A DNA stretch of 64,000 nt from Acinetobacter higginsii. Lineage in GTDB: Bacteria > Pseudomonadota > Gammaproteobacteria > Pseudomonadales > Moraxellaceae. The stretch is taken from NCBI RefSeq assembly GCF_000369525.1, contig NZ_KB850072.1, forward strand, positions 1,300,760 through 1,364,759, written 5' to 3'. The position numbers and the translations under genes were made by a program. Positions 55,518 to 63,991 of this stretch are shown here, one piece after another (the first letter of the stretch is position 1; every line of letters begins with the position of its first letter). The notes under the pieces are model-generated. The model saw only the letters and a program-made list of their open reading frames with translations. It ran no database searches and was not told the origin of the DNA.

Positions 55518-56209
55518 TGTGTTGCTCCTTGAGTTGTTGGTTCTTGTGCTAATTCCGCAGCTTTTAAGCGGTCAAAGCATTGTTTGTGAGTTTCACCATC
55601 GCGTTTGTTCTGTGCGACATACGCAAATAGTTGCTCTTGTGGAATGTTTTTAAGTGAGCTTTGTTCGATCTCTTTGCGTTCGGCATTGGTTTTATTGATC
55701 AGTTCCGAAAGGGAGAAAGCTGGACGCTCATGCTTCTGACGTTCGTGCTCAGCTTGATCCGCAGCACGCTCAGATTCGGTTTTTGTGCGTGATAATCCGT
55801 GGCGTGGAGTAGCATCTTGAGCTGGTACATATTCAGGTTTAAATGAAGTAATGACTTCATATAGATAGCCATGATTTTTGAGTGGCAATTGCAACTTGCC
55901 TTGATCTCGACGTTCTAGCATTGTGGCGATTGCCCACACCCATGCAGCGCGAGGCGCTGGATAAGTGTGATGACCTCGTTTGATTTCCTTTGCAGTAATA
56001 TCAGGCGCAATTTCACTGATCAGTTTTGCTGTACGCTCAAAAGTCAGGTCACGGCTTTCAGAGCGGAACATTGCCAAGTACTTGATCAATGGGTGCTGTA
56101 AATCACCAGTTACGCTTAGTGCTGAAACAAATGCTTTACTTGCATCACTATGACCAAGCAATGCATCAAGACTGCAAGTTGCTCCGCAAGCTGGGCATCT
56201 AGTTTTCAT
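55514..56209 (-). CDS. Mu-like early protein with N-terminal zinc-ribbon
   Basis: The 231-residue protein starts 'MKTRCPACGATCSLDALL': CxxC plus a further Cys, like a partial zinc ribbon. The middle 'HHTYPAPRAAWVWAIATMLERRDQG' is conserved-looking and the C-terminus is charged. It overlaps the downstream gene by 4 bp. Function unknown. Confidence 0.55.
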   Translation of the reverse strand: MKTRCPACGATCSLDALLGHSDASKAFVSALSVTGDLQHPLIKYLAMFRSESRDLTFERTAKLISEIAPDITAKEIKRGHHTYPAPRAAWVWAIATMLERRDQGKLQLPLKNHGYLYEVITSFKPEYVPAQDATPRHGLSRTKTESERAADQAEHERQKHERPAFSLSELINKTNAERKEIEQSSLKNIPQEQLFAYVAQNKRDGETHKQCFDRLKAAELAQEPTTQGATQ

Positions 56210-56412
56210 GCGTTTGCTCCTTCAGCGGCTGCGCACATGGTTTTAAAGATTTTGATTGCTAAGAAGCCGCCACCAACTGCCATACCAGCTCTTTCCATTT
56301 CAGCTGTTGGTTGTTTAGGCACAAGGACGTAATCACCACTAAGTAATTTGTCTAAATCTTTATTGAACTGAACACGTTTAAGCTCAGGTTTATTTTTTGA
56401 ATTAGTTTTCAT
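56206..56412 (-). CDS. Small Mu-like protein, unknown
   Basis: The protein has 68 residues from ATG 56412; the longer in-frame start would run into the DksA-like gene. 'GDYVLVPKQPTAEMERAGMAVGGGF' (partly) resembles small phage proteins with a 'P..PT..M..AG' motif. It overlaps the next gene by 4 bp. Confidence 0.5.
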   Translation of the reverse strand: MKTNSKNKPELKRVQFNKDLDKLLSGDYVLVPKQPTAEMERAGMAVGGGFLAIKIFKTMCAAAEGANA

Positions 56413-56414
56413 AA

Positions 56415-56627
56415 TTAGCCTCGGAAATGTTTTTGTTTTGCTTCGAGTGCAGACTGACAACCAATACATAAAGTCACGCTGCCAAGTCTGCGTCGTTGTT
56501 CTGGAATTTCAGTACCGCATTCTTCGCAATCGAAGTAGCTTGTAAATTCCACTCGCTTTGCATTGTGCAAAGCGTGGTCAAGATCGGTTTGAGCAATATC
56601 TGCTGCTACATCTGCAAAATCAGCCAT
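56415..56627 (-). CDS. TraR/DksA-type zinc-finger protein
   Basis: The 70-residue protein has C-terminal 'FDCEECGTEIPEQRRRLGSVTLCIGCQ' (partly), the C4 zinc finger of TraR/DksA proteins. These short phage forms bind RNA polymerase directly and can replace DksA-ppGpp. Part of the early operon. Confidence 0.85.
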   Translation of the reverse strand: MADFADVAADIAQTDLDHALHNAKRVEFTSYFDCEECGTEIPEQRRRLGSVTLCIGCQSALEAKQKHFRG

Positions 56628-56721
56628 GACATGCTCCTAGAACTTTTGCTAAATGGCCGCAAATTGTGTCAATGCAGAAGTAAATGATTAGCCCAATAAG
56701 AAAAACTCGTTCTGTTGACAT
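56620..56721 (-). CDS. 33-residue membrane peptide upstream of the TraR/DksA-like gene
   Basis: ATG 56721 has a strong GGAGG box seven bases upstream, and the TGA overlaps the DksA-type start. The peptide 'MSTERVFLIGLIIYFCI' forms one TM helix. The ribosome site supports that it is translated. Confidence 0.5.
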   Translation of the reverse strand: MSTERVFLIGLIIYFCIDTICGHLAKVLGACHG

Positions 56722-56723
56722 GG

Positions 56724-57908
56724 TTAGACCTCCATTACCAAGTCATCAGTAATGACTGGTGCACCTAACTCAGCCGCCACATTCATTGCACCTGTGATCA
56801 GGTTGCCAACTGCCAAAGGATATAAAAGGCTTTCGTTTTGATTTTTACGCCCAACATTGCGAGTAAGCTTGGTGCAGATAGCATCCAATCCAGATTCATC
56901 AATAAAGTCCTCAAGCTTGCGATCTATCGACTTGCAGCGGTGTTTGAGGTAATCAACTAGGCTGGTTTGTGTGAACGGTTCAAGCGTGACAATCTCACAA
57001 CGCTGCACCACTTCTCGAACTTCTGGATTGTTCTCAGCAAGCTTGATTTTGAGTTCATCTTGTCCAATCAATAGGATGCCCATTAAGGGGGTGAATCCAT
57101 TTTCAAGCTCAAGGAATCGCTTGAGATGCTTCAGTGTTGGAATCGGTAGGCTTTGCGCTTCTTCGATGATCAAGACATGACGGTGTCCAGCACGCATACT
57201 TTCTTTGAGTAGCTCATGTATTTGGCGAAAGCGTGCTTCAGGTGAACGTTTTGCATTGGTACTTGGTGCTAATGCCGCCAATATTGCTTCAGCAATATGT
57301 AGTGATTTAAGGGTTTTACCTTTAATGTCGTTATCTTCAGTCGCAAGTACATAAGGCTCAATCACAATGACTGGTTCACGCTCACGTTCAATGCGGTCAA
57401 TCTGTCCACGACGTAAAGTAGACTTACCTGATCCTGACTGACCGACAACCGCAACAAAGGAAGAGTTTCCTTTAATGACTTGCCACATTGATTCGCTAAC
57501 ATAATTAATGTCTGCATTGGTGAATAATTCATCTGAACTACGGATGTTTTCAGTGAATGGGTTCTTGAACAGCTTGAAGTGTTTTTTGGCTGCTGGTGTT
57601 AGAGTCTGTTTACGTAGTAGCATAAGTTGCTCGTCCTCTGATGGGTCTGCTGCACACTCACTGTCCAAGGCTTGGTCGTTATTGGTGTGAGTCTGTGCAG
57701 TAGTTAATGCTTGTGAAATTTGATCTGATCCAATTCCTTTCGCTTCTAAAAGCTCAATGAACTTTGACTGGAATTGGTCAGGGTTCTTTTTTGGTCGTTG
57801 ACCGTGATTAACAAAAATATTGACCGTTGCTGTGCTGACTCCTAGTGGTTTACAGAGTGAGCTTTGGGCAACGTTGTGTTGTTTAAGCAGTTGTTTTAAT
57901 GCGCTCAT
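56724..57908 (-). CDS. MuB-like transposition ATPase
   Basis: The 394-residue protein has an N-terminal HTH ('QSSLCKPLGVSTATVNIFVNHG', about 15-36), then an AAA+ domain with Walker A 'GQSGSGKST' (156-164) and Walker B 'HVLIIEEAQSL'. As in Mu and Tn7-like systems it would bind target DNA and activate the transposase. It lies 2 bp after the transposase gene. Confidence 0.88.
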   Translation of the reverse strand: MSALKQLLKQHNVAQSSLCKPLGVSTATVNIFVNHGQRPKKNPDQFQSKFIELLEAKGIGSDQISQALTTAQTHTNNDQALDSECAADPSEDEQLMLLRKQTLTPAAKKHFKLFKNPFTENIRSSDELFTNADINYVSESMWQVIKGNSSFVAVVGQSGSGKSTLRRGQIDRIEREREPVIVIEPYVLATEDNDIKGKTLKSLHIAEAILAALAPSTNAKRSPEARFRQIHELLKESMRAGHRHVLIIEEAQSLPIPTLKHLKRFLELENGFTPLMGILLIGQDELKIKLAENNPEVREVVQRCEIVTLEPFTQTSLVDYLKHRCKSIDRKLEDFIDESGLDAICTKLTRNVGRKNQNESLLYPLAVGNLITGAMNVAAELGAPVITDDLVMEV

Positions 57909-57910
57909 GA

Positions 57911-59677
57911 TTACTCTCCAACCACACGTAATTTAGGTTTTGTGGATTCGTTTTGGATGCCAGCAATGATTTCTGGAATGACTTCCTGTGGCACTTCACC
58001 TGTAGGGAAAGATTTTTGAAGTGCCTTATAGTGGTCGTGTGTCCAGAGATCACCGACAACACCTCGAATTTGTTTTGCTGCTTGGATTAAATTGACTGGT
58101 GCAACTTGACGACGTTGATCAGGTGTAGTCATTTGCTCACCAGCTCGTGGCAAGTAATCTGGTACTACGGTTTGATTTACATCTGCCATCGGATCGATGA
58201 TGTGAGAAAAAGCGCCTTTACGTTGCTTGATGGCTTTTTCAACTTCTTCATCTGTGTTGACGTTGTATGCTTTTTGGCGAATTTCTTTACGCACTTTGTC
58301 TAGTTGGCTGTCAGCTTTGGCGCGTGGTGTTTCACCAATGATTGTTGCTGATTCATTCCAGCCACCAATTAAATCCATTTGATCAGGTTCAATGGTGTAA
58401 ACCATTGGATTGCCATGTTCATCTGTACCTAATAGGTCAATGCAAGGCGCACGGAATGGGTTCACCACCACATCAAATTTTGCTTTGACATGCACGCCCC
58501 ATACATGACTTACATCATATTCATACGAACCATATCCATTGATTGTGTGTTTCACACGTAAGTTGCCAGTGACTGTTTTAGATTCAGGTTTCGTTGTCAC
58601 CAGTTCTTTGCATAACTCAATTGGTGGAGCGATTCGTAATTTTTCAGGCTTAATTGTTTGCCATACGGCATTGCGTGTTTTACCCGTGCGAGAATGAACA
58701 CTGGTCTCATTAAAATGAGCAGTCCATTTCGAGGCGAAGGCATTGAGTTGAGACAAGGTTGTGATCTTGTCTTTCATATACTTAATACGGCCTTCAAACT
58801 CGCATTCGATAATGTCTTGGTGCTTCTCAACTTGACCTTTGGCGCGTGCATTACCTTTAGCGTGGTCAATAATTTGGATGTCCAAACGATCAAGTAAATT
58901 CGTAAATAAGCCACTGGTCATCGCACTACCTTTGTCGGTGTAGATGATCATTGGTACGCCATGCATAGGATTCTTATTGTCTCGACGCTGCATAGCATTC
59001 AACATAATGTTGATCAGGTTTTGAGCCGACTCACTTCCACGAACATATTCAAGATAGACATTGCCACTGTAGTGATCTGTGATCACATAGCGAGTCACCA
59101 TGTCTTTCTCAATGCGTTTTAGGTTTTCTGGCTTGTTTTTATTGAACTCGCTAGGATGCATATCACGCACACCACCTTCTTTGGGAAGGTAGAACAAAAT
59201 GCAAGTTGATGCGTCTAGCTCCCATACATGGTTCGGGTGCAAGCTGCGTTGGTTTTGATGTGGTGTTGGTGCTTCAAGCATGGTCGGATGACATAGCTCT
59301 TGCTTCATGCGTCTGCCAATGGTTGCCGCACTCACATCGGGTGCAACGCCATTTGCCTGCGCAATTTTTAAAGCACCTTTGATACTGGTTGTACGCTTAC
59401 CATTTGCACGGGTCGCTTCATAAACCAAACCACCAATAAGCTTTGCTGTATCAGCATCGACTACACTTTTACCTTTATCGCTTCGGGTTTTGCGACCAGT
59501 GGTGTAACCAATTGCTTTAAGTCTGCGATATAGCTCATTGCGGCCAATCGACAAAAATGCCGCTGCTTCAGAAACAATTTCATCCTTGCTGCCAAAACCT
59601 GAAGTCTCCAGTTTTTGCTTAACTTCCTTTAAATATTCGGCTTGCGCCAATTCAACAGTATCTATTTTGGCAGCCAT
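57911..59677 (-). CDS. DDE transposase (MuA/BcepMu-type)
   Basis: The 588-residue protein has N-terminal HTH-type regions, then an RNase H-like domain with D155 ('WELDAST'), D248 ('IYTDKGSAM') and E284 ('GQVEKHQDI'), spaced as D-D-35-E. The C-terminal beta-barrel-like domain ('DPFR'-type region 'VVNPFRAPCIDLLG') follows. It cuts and joins phage ends by replicative transposition with the MuB-like partner. Full length. Confidence 0.92.
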   Translation of the reverse strand: MAAKIDTVELAQAEYLKEVKQKLETSGFGSKDEIVSEAAAFLSIGRNELYRRLKAIGYTTGRKTRSDKGKSVVDADTAKLIGGLVYEATRANGKRTTSIKGALKIAQANGVAPDVSAATIGRRMKQELCHPTMLEAPTPHQNQRSLHPNHVWELDASTCILFYLPKEGGVRDMHPSEFNKNKPENLKRIEKDMVTRYVITDHYSGNVYLEYVRGSESAQNLINIMLNAMQRRDNKNPMHGVPMIIYTDKGSAMTSGLFTNLLDRLDIQIIDHAKGNARAKGQVEKHQDIIECEFEGRIKYMKDKITTLSQLNAFASKWTAHFNETSVHSRTGKTRNAVWQTIKPEKLRIAPPIELCKELVTTKPESKTVTGNLRVKHTINGYGSYEYDVSHVWGVHVKAKFDVVVNPFRAPCIDLLGTDEHGNPMVYTIEPDQMDLIGGWNESATIIGETPRAKADSQLDKVRKEIRQKAYNVNTDEEVEKAIKQRKGAFSHIIDPMADVNQTVVPDYLPRAGEQMTTPDQRRQVAPVNLIQAAKQIRGVVGDLWTHDHYKALQKSFPTGEVPQEVIPEIIAGIQNESTKPKLRVVGE

Positions 59678-59680
59678 GAC

Positions 59681-60586
59681 TTACACCTCACTTCCTTGAA
59701 GCTCAGTGTCTAGAGTTTCATTCTCCAATAAGACTTCAGACAGCCAATCTGGTGTGACCATTTGTGTAAAGTCGATAGGTAGTCCAGCTTCATTGCAACG
59801 TTGAGCCATGCTTTGGTAAGTCATACGAATATTTGCTTCGTATTGCTCGACTACAAATGAATCCATGCATGAATCAACAGCTGCGTTCATGTCTGCATTG
59901 AATTGATTTGCTGCATCTAAAAACGTAAGTACAGCCTTTTGCATGAGTTGCAATGCCTGTTGGCGTAGCTGCTCAGCTTCAGTCGCTTCACGTTTTTGGA
60001 TTTCAGGTGGGCTATAAGCTTTGGTGACTTTCTCATCAAGTTCATTTATTTTTTGATCTTTCTTCTGAATGATTTGATCTTTGGTTTGAAGAGATTGAGC
60101 TTTGTTCTCAGCATCGGCCTTTGCCTCACGTAAAGCTTTTTTTAACTCACGTACAGACATGGTTTCGATGCTGTCTAGAGAAACTTCACCAATGCTTCCA
60201 CCTTGTTCAATGACATCAATGTCATCATCATCTAGAACCATCAACTCAAGCAATTTTGATCCGTTGCCTGATTTTTCTAAAAGCGACATCGATGTCGTTT
60301 TTGAAAATTTTAGGACAACAGACATAAAACGCTGTGCTGTGCGTTTGCTAATACCAAGCATTTCAATGCGTTTGGTAAACTCTCCATGTGGAGTAATCTC
60401 TTTCAGAATCAAAAGGCGTTTACCAAGCTCCAGCACTGCTTCAACTGAACGTTGTTGGTAAAAACGAATTTCATCTTCAAGTGCGCCAACGGTTAAAGCA
60501 CCTTCATAGCCAAGAGATGTGGCTAAGCCACCAACTTTCTTTGCAAAATCAGAAGGAATGACTTCTGCTGCGTGTTCTAAATCCAT
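59681..60586 (-). CDS. DUF3102-like early protein
   Basis: The 301-residue protein has 'YQQRSVEAVLELGKRLLILKEITPHGEFTKRIEMLGISKRTAQRFM' (partly, about 47-92), the typical DUF3102 pattern with HTH-like character. It has a coiled coil at about 155-215 and an acidic C-terminus. It is common upstream of phage transposases; probably DNA binding, function unknown. Confidence 0.7.
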   Translation of the reverse strand: MDLEHAAEVIPSDFAKKVGGLATSLGYEGALTVGALEDEIRFYQQRSVEAVLELGKRLLILKEITPHGEFTKRIEMLGISKRTAQRFMSVVLKFSKTTSMSLLEKSGNGSKLLELMVLDDDDIDVIEQGGSIGEVSLDSIETMSVRELKKALREAKADAENKAQSLQTKDQIIQKKDQKINELDEKVTKAYSPPEIQKREATEAEQLRQQALQLMQKAVLTFLDAANQFNADMNAAVDSCMDSFVVEQYEANIRMTYQSMAQRCNEAGLPIDFTQMVTPDWLSEVLLENETLDTELQGSEV

Positions 60587-60595
60587 GATGACCTC

Positions 60596-60886
60596 TTAAA
60601 AAACTCTAGTACGTTGTTCAATTTCAGCAATACGTGCCTTTGCACGTTCCATTTCTGTGTCATGCGCCTTGGCGATCTGAACAACTGCCGTACCTAATGT
60701 GTATGAACCGTCTTCTTCTTGCTTGGCTAAGCCTTCAGCAACAAGGGTTTGTAATTGACGGTGAATCTGTGCTGGTGATTCATCCAATTGTCTTGCAAGC
60801 TCTTGATTACTTACGCCTTGCAAGCTATGCCCACGTAAAGCCTTTAAAACTTTGAGAACTTTCGAGGCTGATTTAACGGTGCTCAT
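60596..60886 (-). CDS. IclR-like winged-helix protein
   Basis: The 96-residue protein has 'GVSNQELARQLDESPAQIHRQLQTLVAEGLAKQEEDGSYTLG' (partly) that matches the IclR N-terminal HTH; the effector domain is missing. It is an early regulator of the Mu-like operon. Confidence 0.7.
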   Translation of the reverse strand: MSTVKSASKVLKVLKALRGHSLQGVSNQELARQLDESPAQIHRQLQTLVAEGLAKQEEDGSYTLGTAVVQIAKAHDTEMERAKARIAEIEQRTRVF

Positions 60887-61025
60887 TCTTCATGCCCTCA
60901 AGTTGAATGGACAAAATTTTGTTTTCTTGTAGCAATATCTCGTTGTCGTTTTCCGCGAAGCACCATTGAGTGAATGCGAAAATTGTCGTTATAAGAAATA
61001 GTATGGTGAGAAAATCTGCTTTCAT
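60873..61025 (-). CDS. 50-residue single-TM protein
   Basis: From ATG 61025, after AAGGA. 'MKADFLTILFLITTIFAFTQWCFA' (partly) is a signal/TM segment and the C-terminal part is a short coiled helix. It overlaps the next gene by 14 bp. Possibly a membrane or exclusion peptide; function unknown. Confidence 0.5.
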   Translation of the reverse strand: MKADFLTILFLITTIFAFTQWCFAENDNEILLQENKILSIQLEGMKNEHR

Positions 61026-61069
61026 GATTCTTTCCTTGTGTGCAGAAATGTGCAAAAATGTGCAGATTG

Positions 61070-61276
61070 CTAGGTGTTAGCAGTCTGGTTGGTGTCTTTT
61101 TTGATACCCAAAGCAACTGCGATTACATGACCTTTGCCGCGTTTGCATTTGAGCTGACCGTTAAGCACCTTATAAACATCATTACGGTCAAAACCATGAT
61201 CAGAAGCCCAATCTGTAACGGTTTTACCTGAAGACTCGAAGGTGTTCTTAACTTCATTAAGTGATTTTAATTGCAT
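61070..61276 (-). CDS. BcepMu gp16-family DNA-binding protein (Ner-position)
   Basis: The 68-residue protein reads 'NEVKNTFESSGKTVTDWASDHGFDRNDVYKVLNGQLKCKRGKGHVIAVALGI' (partly), the pattern of the BcepMu_gp16 family. It is the first early gene, divergent from the repressor, where Mu has ner. A role as lytic regulator is inferred. Confidence 0.82.
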   Translation of the reverse strand: MQLKSLNEVKNTFESSGKTVTDWASDHGFDRNDVYKVLNGQLKCKRGKGHVIAVALGIKKDTNQTANT

Positions 61277-61380
61277 GTCTCTAACCTCTTAAGTGCGATT
61301 ATATTCACATATAGGTGCATATTTAAGTTAATAATAGTGCAGATTTAAGCACTATTCAACATGTTGGTGAGGTATTTTGC
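61277..61380. promoter_or_regulatory. Divergent operator region with AATAGTGC-N8-GCACTATT
   Basis: Perfect 8-bp arms at 61333-61340 and 61349-61356 lie 25 bp upstream of the repressor start. GTGCATATTTAAG and CTTAAGTGC copies of the same motif lie nearer the leftward gene. This is the expected lysis/lysogeny switch, recognised by the S24 repressor and possibly the gp16-like protein. Confidence 0.6.
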
Positions 61381-62034
61381 GTGATTGGTGCAAGAATCAA
61401 AGAAGAGCGAACAAGACTTGACCTAAATCAACCTGATTTCGGTGCAATAGCTGGCGCATCAAAGCGTACAGTGATTGAATGGGAAAAAGACAATTCATCA
61501 CCAACCGCAGTGCAGTTATCTGCACTATCAGAGGTTGGTGTTGACGTAACCTATGTGATTACTGGTAATCGGCTAAATAAATCCGTGAATATGAAAAATG
61601 ACTTTGCTGATGAGTTTGATTTAGTCAATGTCTATGATGTGGCTATCTCGGCTGGTCATGGATCAATCTGTGCTGGCGAAGCTCAACCAGTTAGTAGATT
61701 GGCTTTTAGAAAAGACTGGCTACATCGACATGGTTTTTACGCAAAAGATCTAATAATTGTTTATGCGACTGGAGACTCTATGTTTCCTACAATCCAAGAT
61801 AAGGAACCTTTACTTGTAAATACATTAGATCACTCCTTAACAGATGGTTTTATTTACGTTATTCGCACTGGAGAGCACTTTTGGGTGAAGCGTATTCAGC
61901 GTCAAATAGATGGGTCTATTTTGTTAATTTCAGATAATAAAACATATCCGCCAATGCCACTTGATTTGAATGAAGCTTCAGATATCGAAATTATGGGGAA
62001 ATGGATTCCCCCAAGTCGTGGTACTTTTTATTAA
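61381..62034 (+). CDS. CI-like repressor with S24 autoprotease domain
   Basis: The 217-residue protein has a GTG start. The N-terminal XRE HTH is 'NQPDFGAIAGASKRTVIEWEKDNSSP' (partly, about 18-43). A C-terminal LexA/S24 domain carries 'ATGDSMFPTI' (Ser nucleophile) and 'FWVKRIQR' (Lys). Likely represses the early promoter and is cleaved on SOS induction. Confidence 0.88.
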   Translation: MIGARIKEERTRLDLNQPDFGAIAGASKRTVIEWEKDNSSPTAVQLSALSEVGVDVTYVITGNRLNKSVNMKNDFADEFDLVNVYDVAISAGHGSICAGEAQPVSRLAFRKDWLHRHGFYAKDLIIVYATGDSMFPTIQDKEPLLVNTLDHSLTDGFIYVIRTGEHFWVKRIQRQIDGSILLISDNKTYPPMPLDLNEASDIEIMGKWIPPSRGTFY

Positions 62035-62062
62035 TCTATAGGACTGTATTGGGAGGATGGGT

Positions 62063-62659
62063 GTGAATAAAGATTTTGAATGGTTAAAATGGGTTGGATT
62101 ATTCTTTATTGTTGGTATTTTAGTTGCCATAGCCTATCTTCGACAAAACAATAGAACTGAAATTAATGTTAACAGCGAACTTAATCAAGTTTCACATAAT
62201 TCTCAGAATCTATCTGAGGAAGAAAAATATGATGAAATGCTTAATCAGGCTACTCTAGCAATCATTGAAGGTGAAATAGAGGCTAAACAAGTTAAAGATA
62301 ATCCACCTGTTTATGAAGCACTAAGTCTAAATCAAACTAAGAAATTTATTGATCGTGTTGAGCAGCTTCAGGCCACTGACTCAAGTGTAAATTTGGAATA
62401 TACCCCAGATGTTGCTCGTCAAAGCCGAAAATACAATGCTTTGGTTGAAGAGGCTGAAGCGGTTTATGGTTCGATGGATATTTCAAATAAATATCGGTAT
62501 TGTACTTCTATGGTGTCATTTGCACGAGAGTTATGGTGGGGGAAATATTCAAAGGCATCCACTTCTCAAGAATATAAAGATCACGCACAACAAATGTTTT
62601 TAGATTCCTACAATCAAGCTAAAAAGGATTGCATAGCTGAAATTAAGTCTAAGCAATAA
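62063..62659 (+). CDS. Membrane-anchored protein, unknown
   Basis: GTG 62063 is the better start (GGGAGG six bases upstream); an ATG at 62057 directly touches that box. One TM helix (about 10-28) is followed by a helical soluble part 'MSILN'-poor but E/Q-rich. It lies between the repressor and the lysis genes, and may be a lysogenic conversion or superinfection exclusion protein. Unrecognised. Confidence 0.5.
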   Translation: MNKDFEWLKWVGLFFIVGILVAIAYLRQNNRTEINVNSELNQVSHNSQNLSEEEKYDEMLNQATLAIIEGEIEAKQVKDNPPVYEALSLNQTKKFIDRVEQLQATDSSVNLEYTPDVARQSRKYNALVEEAEAVYGSMDISNKYRYCTSMVSFARELWWGKYSKASTSQEYKDHAQQMFLDSYNQAKKDCIAEIKSKQ

Positions 62660-62712
62660 AATAAACGGAAGCCTTTCCGCCTAATATTACAAGTACCAAC
62701 TAGACAAACTAG

Positions 62713-62737
62713 CCTCATCATTTGATGAGGTTTTTTT
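62713..62737 (+). terminator. Terminator hairpin whose 3' arm holds the lysozyme ribosome site
   Basis: CCTCATCA-TT-TGATGAGG followed by seven Ts. The GAGG of the second arm is also the Shine-Dalgarno of the GTG at 62738. Confidence 0.7.
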
Positions 62738-63238
62738 GTGAACAAGACTTTTCAAACTGCACTAAAGCGAGTGCTTCAACATGAAGGTGGTTATGTAAAC
62801 CATCCTTCTGATCCGGGTGGGGAAACTAATTACGGTATCACCAAAGCTACAGCGCAAAATTATGGGTACAAAGGCTCAATGAAAAATATCCCAATGGATA
62901 TGGTTGAACGTATTTATAAAAATCAATTTTGGGATGCTTTAAGTTGCGATAGCTTCCCATACTCTTTCGCATACCAATATTTCGATGCTGGTGTTAATCA
63001 TGGCTTAGTCAATGCTCGAAAGATTCTGCAACGTGCGTTGGGTGTAAAAGATGACGGTATTGTTGGCGCAATTACACTCAATGAAATTCGTAAACAACCG
63101 CAGTTTGCTTTGATCAATCTTTTCAATGCTGAGCGCATTCAATTCTATACACGCATCAAAACCTTTAACACATTTGGTAAAGGTTGGATGAGTCGTGTTT
63201 CTGGCAACCTACGTTATGCTGCGGATGATATGCGATGA
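62738..63238 (+). CDS. Endolysin (GH108-type muramidase)
   Basis: The 166-residue protein has 'VLQHEGGYVNHPSDPGGETNYGIT' (partly, about 12-35) with catalytic E16, and the C-terminal 'LQRALGVKDDGIVGAITL' peptidoglycan-binding pattern. It hydrolyses the murein chain for phage release. It starts with GTG inside a terminator/RBS element. Length is typical. Confidence 0.9.
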   Translation: MNKTFQTALKRVLQHEGGYVNHPSDPGGETNYGITKATAQNYGYKGSMKNIPMDMVERIYKNQFWDALSCDSFPYSFAYQYFDAGVNHGLVNARKILQRALGVKDDGIVGAITLNEIRKQPQFALINLFNAERIQFYTRIKTFNTFGKGWMSRVSGNLRYAADDMR

Positions 63239-63681
63239 AAAAAACTCAATTTAAACGACCTCGTAACCTAGTGCCATCGCCGAAAAATGTTGGTACTTCT
63301 GCTGTTGTTACCGAAACAGTGGATCAAGAAAAAGTAGATAATCCTGAAACTATTGCTGAGTTAAAACAACAGCTTTTAGATCAAGCCAAGCGTCATCAAA
63401 AACGAGTTGAAGAACTCAAAGCTGAAGCATCAATAGTCCCTGAGTATGTGGTTGGCACTTTGGAAGAAGTAAAGCACACAGGATTATTGGTTAAAAATTC
63501 TCATACGTTCTGGAAGTGGTTATCCACTTGGGCATTTGCAGCGATTGCATATGTGTCAATTTCAGGTGTTCCACCAGAAGTACTTGCATTAATCCCTGAA
63601 GCATCACAAGGAAAAGTCACGGCAGCCATTGCCATACTTGGCTTTATTGGTCGCTTTATCAATCAAAGCCGAGGGAAATAA
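63235..63681 (+). CDS. Holin-like membrane protein
   Basis: The 148-residue protein has a charged coiled N-terminal 80 residues, then two TM helices (about 95-115 'FWKWLSTWAFAAIAYVSI', and 123-145). It overlaps the endolysin by 4 bp and its partner gene by 1 bp; a lysis role is inferred from position. Confidence 0.6.
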   Translation: MKKTQFKRPRNLVPSPKNVGTSAVVTETVDQEKVDNPETIAELKQQLLDQAKRHQKRVEELKAEASIVPEYVVGTLEEVKHTGLLVKNSHTFWKWLSTWAFAAIAYVSISGVPPEVLALIPEASQGKVTAAIAILGFIGRFINQSRGK

Positions 63682-63986
63682 TGCAGCCCAGCTATATCGT
63701 TATTGGTATTACTTTGATCAGCTTTCTTTTTAACTTTGGACTCGCGGTCTATGTTTTTATTTCAAATCGACAGGCCGCAAAAGATAAAGAGTTGCAAGAA
63801 ACAAAAGAGCGATTAAGTCGATTAGAAGAGCGTGTCAGCAACATGCCTGATCATCAAGTGATTAGTGATATGGCTGGTGATATGAAAGCCCTTAAAGAAT
63901 CAGTAGCGGGGTTAAAAGACGTGATAGCCCCTTTAGCCAAGGCAGTGGATCGCGTTAATGATTATCTGCTGCACCACAAGGATTAA
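63681..63986 (+). CDS. DUF2730-like membrane protein
   Basis: The 101-residue protein has an N-terminal TM helix (about 5-26) followed by a coiled coil 'ELQETKERLSRLEERVSNM' and 'MKALKESVAGLKDVIAPLAKAVDRV'. It matches Mu-like DUF2730 proteins in the lysis region. Confidence 0.7.
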   Translation: MQPSYIVIGITLISFLFNFGLAVYVFISNRQAAKDKELQETKERLSRLEERVSNMPDHQVISDMAGDMKALKESVAGLKDVIAPLAKAVDRVNDYLLHHKD

Positions 63987-63991
63987 TAAAT

